A DNA stretch of 64,000 bases from Gammaproteobacteria bacterium (GTDB lineage Bacteria > Pseudomonadota > Gammaproteobacteria > Pseudomonadales > UBA5518): NCBI GenBank assembly GCA_016718385.1, contig JADKDK010000001.1:496001-560000 (forward strand), written 5' to 3'. Within the stretch, counting starts at the first letter, position 1. The number at the start of each line of letters is the position of its first letter. Of the stretch, positions 16,232 to 24,305 are shown piece by piece. The notes beneath the pieces were generated by a model. The model was not told the DNA's origin. It did no database searches and worked only from the letters and a program-made list of their open reading frames with translations. Both the position numbers and the translations under genes were made by a program.

Positions 16232-16921
16232 ATGCCGGAGACGAATATGGGTCTTGTTTCCCCGGAGCGCGCAAAGGGACGGCGGCGGCGCGATCCCGCG
16301 GCCACTCGCGAAGCCATTCTTGCCGCGGCCATGACCGTGCTGGCATCCGATGGCCGCGATGCCCTGAGCCTGACCAAGGTGGCGCAGCTGGCGGGCGTCA
16401 ACCGTGGTACGGCTTACCAGCATTTCAATACCCGGGAGGATCTCGTCAAGGCCACGGTGGCCTGGGTGAGCGAGCGCCTGGCGGATACCGTGTTTGGCGC
16501 GCCGGATGACAGCGGCCTCGTGCCGGATGCGACGCAGCGCCCCGTTTACGAGGCGATTACCGGCCTGGTGGACTTCGCCGTCGAGAACCCGGGTCTGGGC
16601 CGCGTCTGGCTGTTCGAGGTGCTCGCCTCGGACAACCCCGGCGAGGACGTCTTTTTCAAGCGATTCGAACTGTCGACCAAGGAGCTTGCCGACAGCGAGT
16701 TCGGTGCGGAGGGCATCGACGCCGAAGCGCTGTCGGTGATGATGCTCGGTGGGTATTTCCTGTGGCCGCTGTGGGTGCGCGCCGGTGCCCGCACGAAGAA
16801 GGAGCGCGAGGCCATGGCGCAGCGCATGCGGCGCGAGGTGCTGCGGCTCTCCCTGCACGGAATACTGCGCGCGGAGAAATTTCCGCACCTGCAGAAGCTG
16901 CTGGACGAACTGGGGTCCTGA
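16232..16921 (+). CDS. TetR-family transcriptional regulator (paralog of the one at 45459)
   Basis: A 229-aa regulator. The DNA-binding region is DPAATREAILAAAMTVLASD followed by LTKVAQLAGVNRGTAYQHF. It shares the segment VNRGTAY-x-HF-x-TRE-x-L-x-K-x-T and the following WVSERL with the TetR at 45459, so the two are paralogs. Starts at 16229 (GTG), 16232 (ATG) and 16247 (ATG after CGGAGACGA) are all possible. It ends the DUF35/thiolase operon and converges on the IclR gene 15 bp away. It probably regulates its own operon; no clear private operator was found. Confidence 0.88.
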   Translation: MPETNMGLVSPERAKGRRRRDPAATREAILAAAMTVLASDGRDALSLTKVAQLAGVNRGTAYQHFNTREDLVKATVAWVSERLADTVFGAPDDSGLVPDATQRPVYEAITGLVDFAVENPGLGRVWLFEVLASDNPGEDVFFKRFELSTKELADSEFGAEGIDAEALSVMMLGGYFLWPLWVRAGARTKKEREAMAQRMRREVLRLSLHGILRAEKFPHLQKLLDELGS

Positions 16922-16935
16922 GGCAGAATTCATCC

Positions 16936-17766
16936 CTACGGGCGCCACGCGGCTGCATCGTCGCCGCAGAGCTGGTTCGACAGTGTTTGCGCGGCGGACA
17001 GCAGGGCGTGTTGCAGAGCGGGAAGCCCGGCTCGCTTCAACGCGCTTCCGATGCTCGTGGCGACGAGTGCGTGGCTCAGTTTCGCACGCGTCTTCCAGAC
17101 GGGGGCTGCGACCACTGTCACCCCGGAAATGTAGTTTCCCTCGTCGACGCCGAACCCCTGCACGCGCGTCTGGCTGACCTGCGCCTTCCATTCATCGAAT
17201 GTCGGCGGCTCATCCCAGCGAAGCGTGCCGAACCTGGCTTGCAGTTCGGCTTCCGGGTGATCTTCGAATGCCGCGATGCACCGGCCCGTCGCGCTGATGA
17301 GCGCCGGAAAGCGACTGCCGATCTGCGCGCTGAGCTGGAAGTTGTTCCCCGACTGGGAGACTGCCACCACGATGATGTGGTCGAGGCCGACTATCTGGAC
17401 TCCGAGCATCGTGACATCGAATTCCCGGCCGATGCGCTCCAGCACGGGCTGCGCGAGATCGGCAAACTGGTTGCGCCTCAGCCATTGCCGCGCGAGGGTG
17501 AGAACGCCCGCCTCCAGGGAATACCGCTTGGTATCGGGATCAAAGGAGACAAACTCCTCGGCGACCAGGGCCCGGAGCACGTAGAGGCAGGTGCTCGGCA
17601 CCAGGCCCAGTTCCCGCGCGATGGTCTGCAGTCCGAGCGGCGTGTCGCTCTTCCCGAGCAAGCGCAGAACCGCGGCCGCGCGCGAGATCGCCGGTGCCTT
17701 GCTTTCTTTCAAGGTCTTCGCGAGTTCCCGATCAGGCGACAGGGGACGTTTCGGTTCGGCATTCAT
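16936..17766 (-). CDS. IclR-family transcriptional regulator
   Basis: A 276-aa regulator. The winged helix-turn-helix is at about residues 25-85 (SRAAAVLRLLGKSDTPLGLQ, then LVPSTCLYVLRAL). The C-terminal IclR effector domain includes FPALISATGRCIAAF. The start is placed at MNAEPKRPL (17766); upstream in-frame codons fall in the AT-rich promoter gap. It is divergent from the acyl-CoA ligase at 17977, so it likely controls the 17977-23542 operon. IclR proteins commonly sense an aromatic or CoA-linked metabolite; the ligand is unknown. Confidence 0.9.
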   Translation of the reverse strand: MNAEPKRPLSPDRELAKTLKESKAPAISRAAAVLRLLGKSDTPLGLQTIARELGLVPSTCLYVLRALVAEEFVSFDPDTKRYSLEAGVLTLARQWLRRNQFADLAQPVLERIGREFDVTMLGVQIVGLDHIIVVAVSQSGNNFQLSAQIGSRFPALISATGRCIAAFEDHPEAELQARFGTLRWDEPPTFDEWKAQVSQTRVQGFGVDEGNYISGVTVVAAPVWKTRAKLSHALVATSIGSALKRAGLPALQHALLSAAQTLSNQLCGDDAAAWRP

Positions 17767-17853
17767 TGAGCGTACCCGTTGCTGTTCGATGATGACTTCG
17801 CAACCGCCCCACGCGGCGACGCAAGCCTTGACGCCAGCACCAAAGGTCCTGGA

Positions 17854-17912
17854 CAAGTATTCAATATATAGAAACACATTCGATATTTACAACAATATTC
17901 TTTTGTGGCATC
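17854..17912. promoter_or_regulatory. AT-rich divergent promoter region
   Basis: An AT-rich island in otherwise GC-rich DNA between the IclR gene and the ligase operon, with AGTATTCAATATATAG and later CGATATTTACAACAATATTC. It is the likely site of both promoters and IclR binding. No clean palindrome or confident -35/-10 pair could be assigned. Confidence 0.45.
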
Positions 17913-17976
17913 TTGCCGCCAGATCGAACGGCCACGCGCATCAGCGGTGGTTTCGAGGACAAGGAGTGGTGAATCC

Positions 17977-19542
17977 ATGGCCCGGCTCACAGAATTCACG
18001 CGCTACGCGGATGCCCAGGCGCATGCCAGTTCACAGGCGCTGTGGGAGCTCTTCGACGGTGATCGTGAACACCTGAACATTGCCCACGAATGCATCGGCC
18101 GTCACGCCGATGGCTCCGGCCGCGCCGCGGTGCGCATTGCCCATGCCGACGGGGCCGACGAGTTCCTGAGCTTCGACGACATCGCCGCCGGCTCCGCGCG
18201 CTTCGCGCATTGGCTGGACGCGAACGGCATCCAGCCGGGTGATCGCATTGCCTTCATGCTGGAGCCGTCGCTACCTTTCTATGTCTGCCTGTTCGGCGCG
18301 ATGCAGACGGGGGCGATCAGCGTGCCGCTGTTCACGCTCTTCGGTCTCGACGGTTTGCGGCTGCGAGTCGACGACTGCAAGCCGAAGCTGCTGATCACGA
18401 ACGCGGAAAAGGCGGAAGTCGCCGGCAAGATCGCGGGTGTGCGCGTCATCGTGGCCGATGCCGGACTGCTCGAAGAGATCGCGCGCTTTCCGGGCAGCTA
18501 TGAAACGAAGACCCGCGCCGATGACCTGGCGGTCTTCCAGTACACATCCGGCACGACCCGTGAATTGCCGGAAGCGGTGAAGCACACGCATCGCGCGCTG
18601 GTGACGCTGATGTTCGCCGCGCTGTACGGAACCGGCGTCCGGCCGGGCGACGAATTCTTCTGCCCGTCCTCGCCCGCCTGGGGACACGGCCTGTGGCACG
18701 GGACGCTGGCGCCGCTGGCATTGGGTGTCACCACCGGCACCTTTGCCGGGCGCTTCGATGCGACGCGGCTGATGAAGGCGCTGCAGGATTACAGGATCAC
18801 GAACATGTCGGCGGCCGCCACCCATTACCGGATGATGAACAATTCGGGGCGGGCCGGGGACTTCACGTTCTCGATCAGGAAGTTGTCCTACACCGGCGAA
18901 CCCATCGATCCGGTGACACTCGAGTTCATCGACAGGACCTTCCATGTGCCGGCGTGCAGCATGTACGGCACCACCGAGATCGGCGTGGTGCTGGTCAACT
19001 ACCCCGGCGCGAGCGACTTCGCCGTCAAGCCGGGTTCATTGGGCAAGCCCGTACCGGGTCTGAAGCTCCAGGTGCAGAACCCTGACGGAACCGCGACGGC
19101 ACCGGGCGTCGTCGGCGAGCTCATGCTGTGGCGGCGCGACCGCTGGGAGACCACCAAGGATCTCGCGAGGATCGACGAGGACGGCTATTTCTATCATGCG
19201 GGCCGGGCGGACGACGTGATCATATCCGCCGGCTGGACGATGAGCGCGGTGGAGATCGAGAACACCCTGCTCAAGCATCCCGATGTCAGGGAAGCGGCCG
19301 TCATCGGCGTGCCGGACGCCACGCGCGGACAGGTCGTCAAATCGTTCATCGTCACCGACCGCCCGCAGAGCGCCGAGTTTGTCGACGAACTGAAGAACTT
19401 CACGCGGGAGCGGCTCAGCCAGCACGAATTCCCGCGTCACATCGAATTTGTGAGTGAGCTTCCCAAGACGCCAGCCGGGAAGATTCACCGCAAGGTCCTG
19501 CGCGATCGCGAAGCCGCCGCGGCGGCCGCGAGCGCCAACTGA
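17977..19542 (+). CDS. Acyl-CoA synthetase (AMP-forming), benzoate-CoA ligase/medium-chain type
   Basis: A 521-aa ANL-superfamily ligase. The P-loop-like motif is FQYTSGTTRELPEAVKHTH, the adenine motif is SMYGTTEIG, the hinge region is GRADDVIISAGWTMSAVEIE, and the catalytic Lys lies in TPAGKIHRKVLR near the C-terminus. It activates a carboxylic acid to its CoA ester with ATP. The start at 17977 follows AAGGAG at somewhat long spacing. It is first in an operon with a MaoC-type protein, CaiB, SDR and a second MaoC, which suggests that its acid enters beta-oxidation-like steps. Substrate length and ring content cannot be read. Confidence 0.93.
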   Translation: MARLTEFTRYADAQAHASSQALWELFDGDREHLNIAHECIGRHADGSGRAAVRIAHADGADEFLSFDDIAAGSARFAHWLDANGIQPGDRIAFMLEPSLPFYVCLFGAMQTGAISVPLFTLFGLDGLRLRVDDCKPKLLITNAEKAEVAGKIAGVRVIVADAGLLEEIARFPGSYETKTRADDLAVFQYTSGTTRELPEAVKHTHRALVTLMFAALYGTGVRPGDEFFCPSSPAWGHGLWHGTLAPLALGVTTGTFAGRFDATRLMKALQDYRITNMSAAATHYRMMNNSGRAGDFTFSIRKLSYTGEPIDPVTLEFIDRTFHVPACSMYGTTEIGVVLVNYPGASDFAVKPGSLGKPVPGLKLQVQNPDGTATAPGVVGELMLWRRDRWETTKDLARIDEDGYFYHAGRADDVIISAGWTMSAVEIENTLLKHPDVREAAVIGVPDATRGQVVKSFIVTDRPQSAEFVDELKNFTRERLSQHEFPRHIEFVSELPKTPAGKIHRKVLRDREAAAAAASAN

Positions 19543-19560
19543 AACCCCAGGAGAAGACGC

Positions 19561-20700
19561 ATGTCCACCAGCACCAACAAGTTCCCGAAAATCACCGAAC
19601 AGGGTCTCGACGATCTGCGCAAGCGCATCGGCGTGAAGATCACCGATACGCTCGAGCCGTGGAACTACGAGGCAACGCGTGACGCGATCCGCCACTACGC
19701 GCACGGCATCGGCGACGACAACCCGCTGTGGTGCGACCCGGAATACGCCGCGAAGACCAGGTACGGCACCATCGTTGCCCTGCCGAGCTTCATGTTCACC
19801 ACCAGCCGCATCATCTCGGGCTATTGCGGTGGTCTTTCGGGCGTGCACGCCATGTGGGCCGGCGCCGACTGGACATGGCACAAGCCGGTGCTGCGCAACG
19901 ACGTGATCAGCACCGACGCGTGGCTCAAGGACCTGGTCGAGCATCAGACCAAGTTCGCCGGCCGCAGCTTCCAGCAGATCTACCACGTCGACTTCTACAA
20001 CCAGCACGGTGACAAGGTCGCTGAAGGCGACAGCTGGGTGTTCCGTACCGACCGCGACGAAGCGCGCGAGCGTGGCACGAAGTACACCGAAGCCCGTGGC
20101 CGTGTCGAGCGCTACACCGAGGAGCAGCTCGCGGAGTTCACGCGCCTCTACCAGACCGAGGAAATCCGTGGCGCGACCCCGCGCTACTGGGAAGACGTGA
20201 AGGAAGGCGAGGCGCTGCCGCGCATGATGAAGGGCCCGATGACGGTCACCGGCTTCATCTGCTATGCGCAGGGCTGGGGCGGTCTCTACATCCGTGCCAA
20301 CAAGCTGGCCAACAAGATGCAGCAGGCGCACCCGGGGCTGGGCATCCGCAACCGCTTCAACGTGCCGGATTGCCCCGAGCGCGTGCACTGGGACGAGGAG
20401 TTCGCGCTCGAGGTCGGCGCGCCGGGCGCCTACGACTACGGTCCGGAGCGTTGCTCGTGGCTGACGCATCACGTCACCAACTGGATGGGCGACGACGGCT
20501 TCCTGCGCAAGAGCAAGTGCCAGATCCGCCGCCACAATCCCGATGGCGACGCGATCTACATCGACGGCACCGTCACTCGCAAGTTCGTCGAGGGCGACAA
20601 GCACCTGGTGGAAATCAGCCAGAAGGCCGAGACGCATCGTGGCGAAACCTCCGCCTTCGGGACGTCCATCGTGGAGCTGCCGAGTCGCACCACCAAATAA
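19561..20700 (+). CDS. Two-domain MaoC-like (double hotdog) protein
   Basis: A 379-aa protein with an N-terminal MaoC-type half and a second hotdog-like half. The hydratase motif region reads YAHGIGDDNPLWCDPEYAAK: the G-D-x-N-P-L core is kept but the usual catalytic His after it is Trp. The second half has SWLTHHVTNWMGDDGFLRK. It could be an enoyl-CoA hydratase with altered active-site residues, or an acyl-CoA-binding or thioesterase-like protein. Codon and amino-acid use are very regular, suggesting strong expression. It is 18 bp after the ligase and followed by two strong hairpins. Confidence 0.75.
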   Translation: MSTSTNKFPKITEQGLDDLRKRIGVKITDTLEPWNYEATRDAIRHYAHGIGDDNPLWCDPEYAAKTRYGTIVALPSFMFTTSRIISGYCGGLSGVHAMWAGADWTWHKPVLRNDVISTDAWLKDLVEHQTKFAGRSFQQIYHVDFYNQHGDKVAEGDSWVFRTDRDEARERGTKYTEARGRVERYTEEQLAEFTRLYQTEEIRGATPRYWEDVKEGEALPRMMKGPMTVTGFICYAQGWGGLYIRANKLANKMQQAHPGLGIRNRFNVPDCPERVHWDEEFALEVGAPGAYDYGPERCSWLTHHVTNWMGDDGFLRKSKCQIRRHNPDGDAIYIDGTVTRKFVEGDKHLVEISQKAETHRGETSAFGTSIVELPSRTTK

Positions 20701-20712
20701 GCGTGTGTCCGT

Positions 20713-20743
20713 CCCGGCTGCGCCCCCCCGGTGGGCAGCCGGG
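20713..20743 (+). terminator. Stem-loop downstream of the MaoC gene
   Basis: CCCGGCTGC ... GCAGCCGGG, a 9-bp stem with a 13-base loop, 12 bases after the stop at 20700. There is no T-run, so it would be a weak or Rho-assisted terminator, or an mRNA-stabilising structure. Confidence 0.45.
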
Positions 20744-20774
20744 ATTGACGGGTGTCCAGTACGCCCAAGATCAT

Positions 20775-20803
20775 GGGACGGTTCCGGTGACAGGAACCGT
20801 CCC
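20775..20803. repeat. Strong palindromic hairpin, possible REP-like element or terminator
   Basis: GGGACGGTTCC-GGTGACA-GGAACCGTCCC: a perfect 11-bp stem and 7-base loop followed by TTTCCTA. The form (a long perfect palindrome between genes, GGGACGG...CCGTCCC) resembles dispersed REP-type elements as well as a terminator. Only one copy was seen in the window. Confidence 0.5.
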
Positions 20804-20846
20804 TTTCCTATGATGGCAATGCGCAACACAGCGCAAGGCGGCGCGT

Positions 20847-22061
20847 ATGCAGCAGAGTGACAGTCCGGCCTGGGCCGGCCCGCTGCGTGGAATCCGCGTG
20901 CTCGACTTCACGCGCGTGCTTTCGGGGCCGGCGGCGGCGCTGGCGCTGGCCGATCTCGGTGCCGAGGTGCTGAAGATCGAGCCGCCGGGCGCGGGCGATG
21001 AAACCCGCACCTTCCCGCCGATGCGCGAGCAGGAGAGCCACTACTTCCTGAGCGTGAACCGTGGCAAGAAGAGCATCGTCATCGACCTGAAGACCGAGGC
21101 CGGCGTGAAACTGGCCCGGGATCTCGCGCTCGAGTGCGACATCCTGATCGAGAACTACCGCCCGGGCGTCATGGATCGCCTGGGGCTCGGTTACGACACG
21201 CTGTCGGCGCTCAATCCGCGGCTGATCTATTGCGCGATCTCGGGCTTCGGCATGACCGGCCCGCTGCGCGACCGGCCGTCCTTCGATATCGTGATGCAGG
21301 CGCTGTCCGGCGCGCTCAGCGTCAACGGTGAACCCGGGCGCGAACCCACCAAGCTGGGGATTCCCCTCGGCGACCTGGTGGGTGGAGTGAACGGCCCGAT
21401 CGCCATCCTCGCGGCGCTTTACGAACGCAGCCTCACCGGTTGCGGACGCCTGATCGACATCAGCCTGCTCGATGGTCTGATCGGCATGCTCGGCTACCTG
21501 CCACAACTGGCGTGGTTCACCGGGCAGGATCCCGCGCCGCAGGGATCGCAGCATCCCAACCTGGTGCCCTACGGGGTATTTCCGGCCCGCGACGGCTCGA
21601 TCGTCATTGCCTGCCTGACCAACAGCTTCTGGGCGAACATCTGCCGCTCGCTCGGCATGGACGACTGGATTGCCGACCCGCGTTTCGACACGATCGAGAA
21701 GCGCCGCGACACGCGCGCGCTGGTGAACGAGCGGATTTGCGCGATCACCAGCGGCAGGACCGTGAACGAACTCGTGGAGATATTCGTCGCCCACCAGGTC
21801 CCACATGCGCCGATCCTGGGCATCCGCGAGGCGCTGTCGCAGCCGCAGGCGGTTGCCCGGGAAATGGTGGTCGAGACCGAGCACGAGAGCCTGGGAATGA
21901 TCCCCATCGTGAACCGATCGATCCGGTTTCCCGGCGATCCGCAGCCGGTCCCGACCGCGCCACCGGTACTGGGGCAGCACACCGACGAGATCCTCGGGGA
22001 TATCCTCGGGCTCTCGGCAGAGCAGATCGGGGAGCTGCGCGCGTCCGGGGTCGTGGCCTGA
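20847..22061 (+). CDS. CaiB/BaiF family CoA-transferase
   Basis: A 404-aa class III CoA-transferase: RVLDFTRVLSGPAAALALADLGAEV (cited by ends RVLDFT...LGAEV) opens the protein, NRGKKSIVIDLKT and PGVMDRLGLGYD follow, and D147 in RPSFDIVMQALSG is the Asp that forms the acyl anhydride. It moves CoA between an acyl-CoA donor and a free acid without ATP. AAGGCGG lies before the ATG. It follows the hairpins, so it may have its own transcript, and it precedes the MFE-2-like SDR. It is a different subgroup from the CaiB protein at 48806. Confidence 0.93.
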   Translation: MQQSDSPAWAGPLRGIRVLDFTRVLSGPAAALALADLGAEVLKIEPPGAGDETRTFPPMREQESHYFLSVNRGKKSIVIDLKTEAGVKLARDLALECDILIENYRPGVMDRLGLGYDTLSALNPRLIYCAISGFGMTGPLRDRPSFDIVMQALSGALSVNGEPGREPTKLGIPLGDLVGGVNGPIAILAALYERSLTGCGRLIDISLLDGLIGMLGYLPQLAWFTGQDPAPQGSQHPNLVPYGVFPARDGSIVIACLTNSFWANICRSLGMDDWIADPRFDTIEKRRDTRALVNERICAITSGRTVNELVEIFVAHQVPHAPILGIREALSQPQAVAREMVVETEHESLGMIPIVNRSIRFPGDPQPVPTAPPVLGQHTDEILGDILGLSAEQIGELRASGVVA

Positions 22062-22132
22062 GCCGGCCGCCCGATCCCGGCGGGAGCGCTGCGGCTGGCC
22101 TCGTCCAGCACCGAACAGCAGAGGAGAGTCCG

Positions 22133-23065
22133 ATGACACAGCTCAGATTCGACGACCGCGTGGCGGTCATCACCGGCGCCGGGCGAGGCCTGGGTCGCGC
22201 CTATGCGCTGCTGCTCGCCGCGCGGGGCGGGAAAGTCGTCGTCAACGATCCGGGTGCCAGCCTGCAGGGCGACAGCACCGATGCCGGTCCCGCGCAAGCG
22301 GTGGTCCGGGAGATCGAGGCGGCGGGCGGTGAGGCCGTCGCCTGCACCGAATCAGTGGCAACTCCCGCGGGCGGCAAGGCGATCATCCAGTCGGCACTGG
22401 ACAACTACGGGCGCATCGACATCCTGATCCACAACGCCGGCATCGTGCGCCGCGGATCCCTGCAGGAGCTGTCGTACGAGGATTTCGAGCTGGTCCTCGA
22501 TGTGCATCTGCGTGGCGGCTTCCATGTCGTGCGTCCGGCCTTTCCCCTGATGTGCAAGGCCGGCTACGGTCGCATCGTGCTGACAGGCTCGATCAACGGC
22601 CTCTATGGCAATCGCAACGTGGCGAACTACAGCGTGGCGAAGGCGGGCTTGATCGGCCTGTCCAACGTTGCTGCGCTGGAAGGCGCCGAACACGGGGTGA
22701 AGAGCAATATCATCCTGCCTGCCGCGGTCACGCGCATGGCCGAGGGGCTCGATACCAGCGCCTACCCGCCGATGGACCCCGAACTCGTGGCCCCCGCGGT
22801 GGGCTGGCTCGCCCACGAATCCTGCTCGGTCACCGGCGAGATGCTGGTCGCCATGGCGGGCCGCGTCGCGCGGGCCTTTGCTGCCGAAACGCCCGGTGTC
22901 TACCATCCCGCGTGGTCGATCGAGCAGGTGGGCGAGGAGATCGATGCGATCCGCAACACCGATGCGCCGGTGGTGTTCCCGGTCGTGCCGTCGGGGCATG
23001 TGGACCATCTTCGCTACAGTTTCGGGATGGCCGCGGCCGGCGATGCGCGGGAGCCGGGCAAGTAA
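22133..23065 (+). CDS. SDR, MFE-2-like (3R)-hydroxyacyl-CoA dehydrogenase domain
   Basis: A 310-aa SDR, longer than the usual 250. TGAGRGLGRAYALLLAARGG with VVVNDPGAS after it, where the dinucleotide-binding Asp lies, is typical of the dehydrogenase unit of peroxisomal multifunctional enzyme 2 and its bacterial homologues. HNAGIVRRGS and NYSVAKAGLIGLSN complete the active site, and a C-terminal tail of about 60 aa follows. GAGGAG precedes the ATG. With the MaoC hydratase 24 bp downstream it could perform hydration and D-specific oxidation of an enoyl-CoA; this pairing is inferred. Confidence 0.85.
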   Translation: MTQLRFDDRVAVITGAGRGLGRAYALLLAARGGKVVVNDPGASLQGDSTDAGPAQAVVREIEAAGGEAVACTESVATPAGGKAIIQSALDNYGRIDILIHNAGIVRRGSLQELSYEDFELVLDVHLRGGFHVVRPAFPLMCKAGYGRIVLTGSINGLYGNRNVANYSVAKAGLIGLSNVAALEGAEHGVKSNIILPAAVTRMAEGLDTSAYPPMDPELVAPAVGWLAHESCSVTGEMLVAMAGRVARAFAAETPGVYHPAWSIEQVGEEIDAIRNTDAPVVFPVVPSGHVDHLRYSFGMAAAGDAREPGK

Positions 23066-23089
23066 TACGGATACGGAAGGAGGACGGGG

Positions 23090-23542
23090 ATGGCAGGGCG
23101 CTATTTCGACGATTGGCAGGTGGGGAATCGCATCGAGCACGAGATCCGCCGCACCGTGACCGAGACCGACAACCTGCTGTTCTCGGTCATGACCCACAAC
23201 CCGCAGCCGCTGCATATCGACGTCGAGGCGGCCAAAGCTTCGGAATTCGGACAGATCCTGGTCAACGGCACCTTCACCTTCGCGCTGATGATCGGCCTGA
23301 CCATCAGCGACACCACGCTCGGCACCCTCGTCGCCAACCTCGGCTACGACAAGCTGGTGATGCCCAAGCCCGTGTTCATCGGCGACACCATGCGCGCCAC
23401 CACCGAGATCGCGGAGCTGCGCGAGTCGAAGTCGCGGCCGAACGCCGGCATCGTCGTCTTCGCCCACGAACTGATCAACCAGCGCGACGAGGTCGTGTGC
23501 CGCTGCCTGCGCAGCGCGCTGATCAACCGCCGGGCGGTGTAG
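23090..23542 (+). CDS. MaoC-family acyl-CoA hydratase
   Basis: A 150-aa single hotdog protein. The hydratase segment is VMTHNPQPLHIDVEAAK: H36-N37-P38 replaces the common D-x-N-P, and H42 is kept, as in mesaconyl/itaconyl-type MaoC hydratases. FGQILVNGTFTFALM follows. It most likely hydrates an unsaturated acyl-CoA for the SDR upstream. GGAGGACGGGG lies just before the ATG. It ends the 17977-23542 gene run; the following 273 bp are non-coding, with only short inverted repeats such as GTGC-AA-GCAC, and I recognise no riboswitch there. Confidence 0.88.
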   Translation: MAGRYFDDWQVGNRIEHEIRRTVTETDNLLFSVMTHNPQPLHIDVEAAKASEFGQILVNGTFTFALMIGLTISDTTLGTLVANLGYDKLVMPKPVFIGDTMRATTEIAELRESKSRPNAGIVVFAHELINQRDEVVCRCLRSALINRRAV

Positions 23543-23815
23543 GCTCCATCGGGATCGATGCCCCGGGGCGCAGGCATTGCAGCGCTGCCAGTTACGTTTG
23601 TGCCGCCTGTGGCAGAAATCGGGCAGGAGTATCTGCTACCCGGTGTGCAAGCACGGGGTGGAGCCCGTTGTCTGAATGGAGTACGTTTACTTCCGGGCGC
23701 AGCCCTCGGCGAGGTGAATCACCAAAGAAGAACGTGGCGCGCACGTCGGGATTCCCCGCGGCTGTGGGGCGACGGCGCGGGCAACGGACATTTTTCCCGG
23801 AACAAGGATCGATTC

Positions 23816-24304
23816 GTGAAAGACGCCGGCTCGAACATCGACACCGTGCGCGACCTGGCGAGGGAATTCCGTGCGCTGCCCGGAGCCTTGCTGCCGTTGC
23901 TGCATGCCATCCAGGATGCGCTGGGGTATGTGCCGGAGCGAGCCGTTCCCGTCATAGCCGACGAACTGAATCTCTCGCGTGCGGAAGTGCACGGCGTCAT
24001 CAGTTTCTATCATCATTTCCGCCGCGAGCCGCCGGGGCGTCACAGGGTGCAGATCTGCCGTGCCGAGTCCTGCCAGGCGGTCGGCGCGCGCGTGCTGGAG
24101 ACCGAAGCGAAAGCGTTGCTGGGCATCGATTTCCACCAGACCACGGCCGATCGCTGCATCACGCTGGAGCCGGTGTACTGCCTCGGCAACTGCGCCTGCT
24201 CGCCGGCCATCCGCATCGACGACGAGATTCACGGGATGGTGGATGCGCGCGTGCTGGCGGCGCTGCTGGAAGATCTGCGCATCCAGGTCATCGAGGTGCG
24301 CTGA
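23816..24304 (+). CDS. fdsG: NAD-dependent formate dehydrogenase gamma subunit (NuoE-like)
   Basis: A 162-aa thioredoxin-like [2Fe-2S] protein. The ligands are C81-x4-C86 and C122-x3-C126, as in NuoE/FdsG. It passes electrons in a soluble formate dehydrogenase that oxidises formate to CO2 with NAD+. The start is GTG 23816 (GTG AAA GAC) with AAGGA about 9 bp upstream; reading further up gives a low-complexity translation unlike the family. It is first of three genes in the fdsGBA order, and the beta subunit follows one base after its stop. The family name is secure and the symbol is by analogy. Confidence 0.9.
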   Translation: MKDAGSNIDTVRDLAREFRALPGALLPLLHAIQDALGYVPERAVPVIADELNLSRAEVHGVISFYHHFRREPPGRHRVQICRAESCQAVGARVLETEAKALLGIDFHQTTADRCITLEPVYCLGNCACSPAIRIDDEIHGMVDARVLAALLEDLRIQVIEVR

Positions 24305-24305
24305 G

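Noticed and set aside
23543..23815. Possible riboswitch upstream of the formate dehydrogenase genes
   Set aside because: Several short stems exist, but the conserved cores of the molybdenum-cofactor or cobalamin riboswitches were not recognised.
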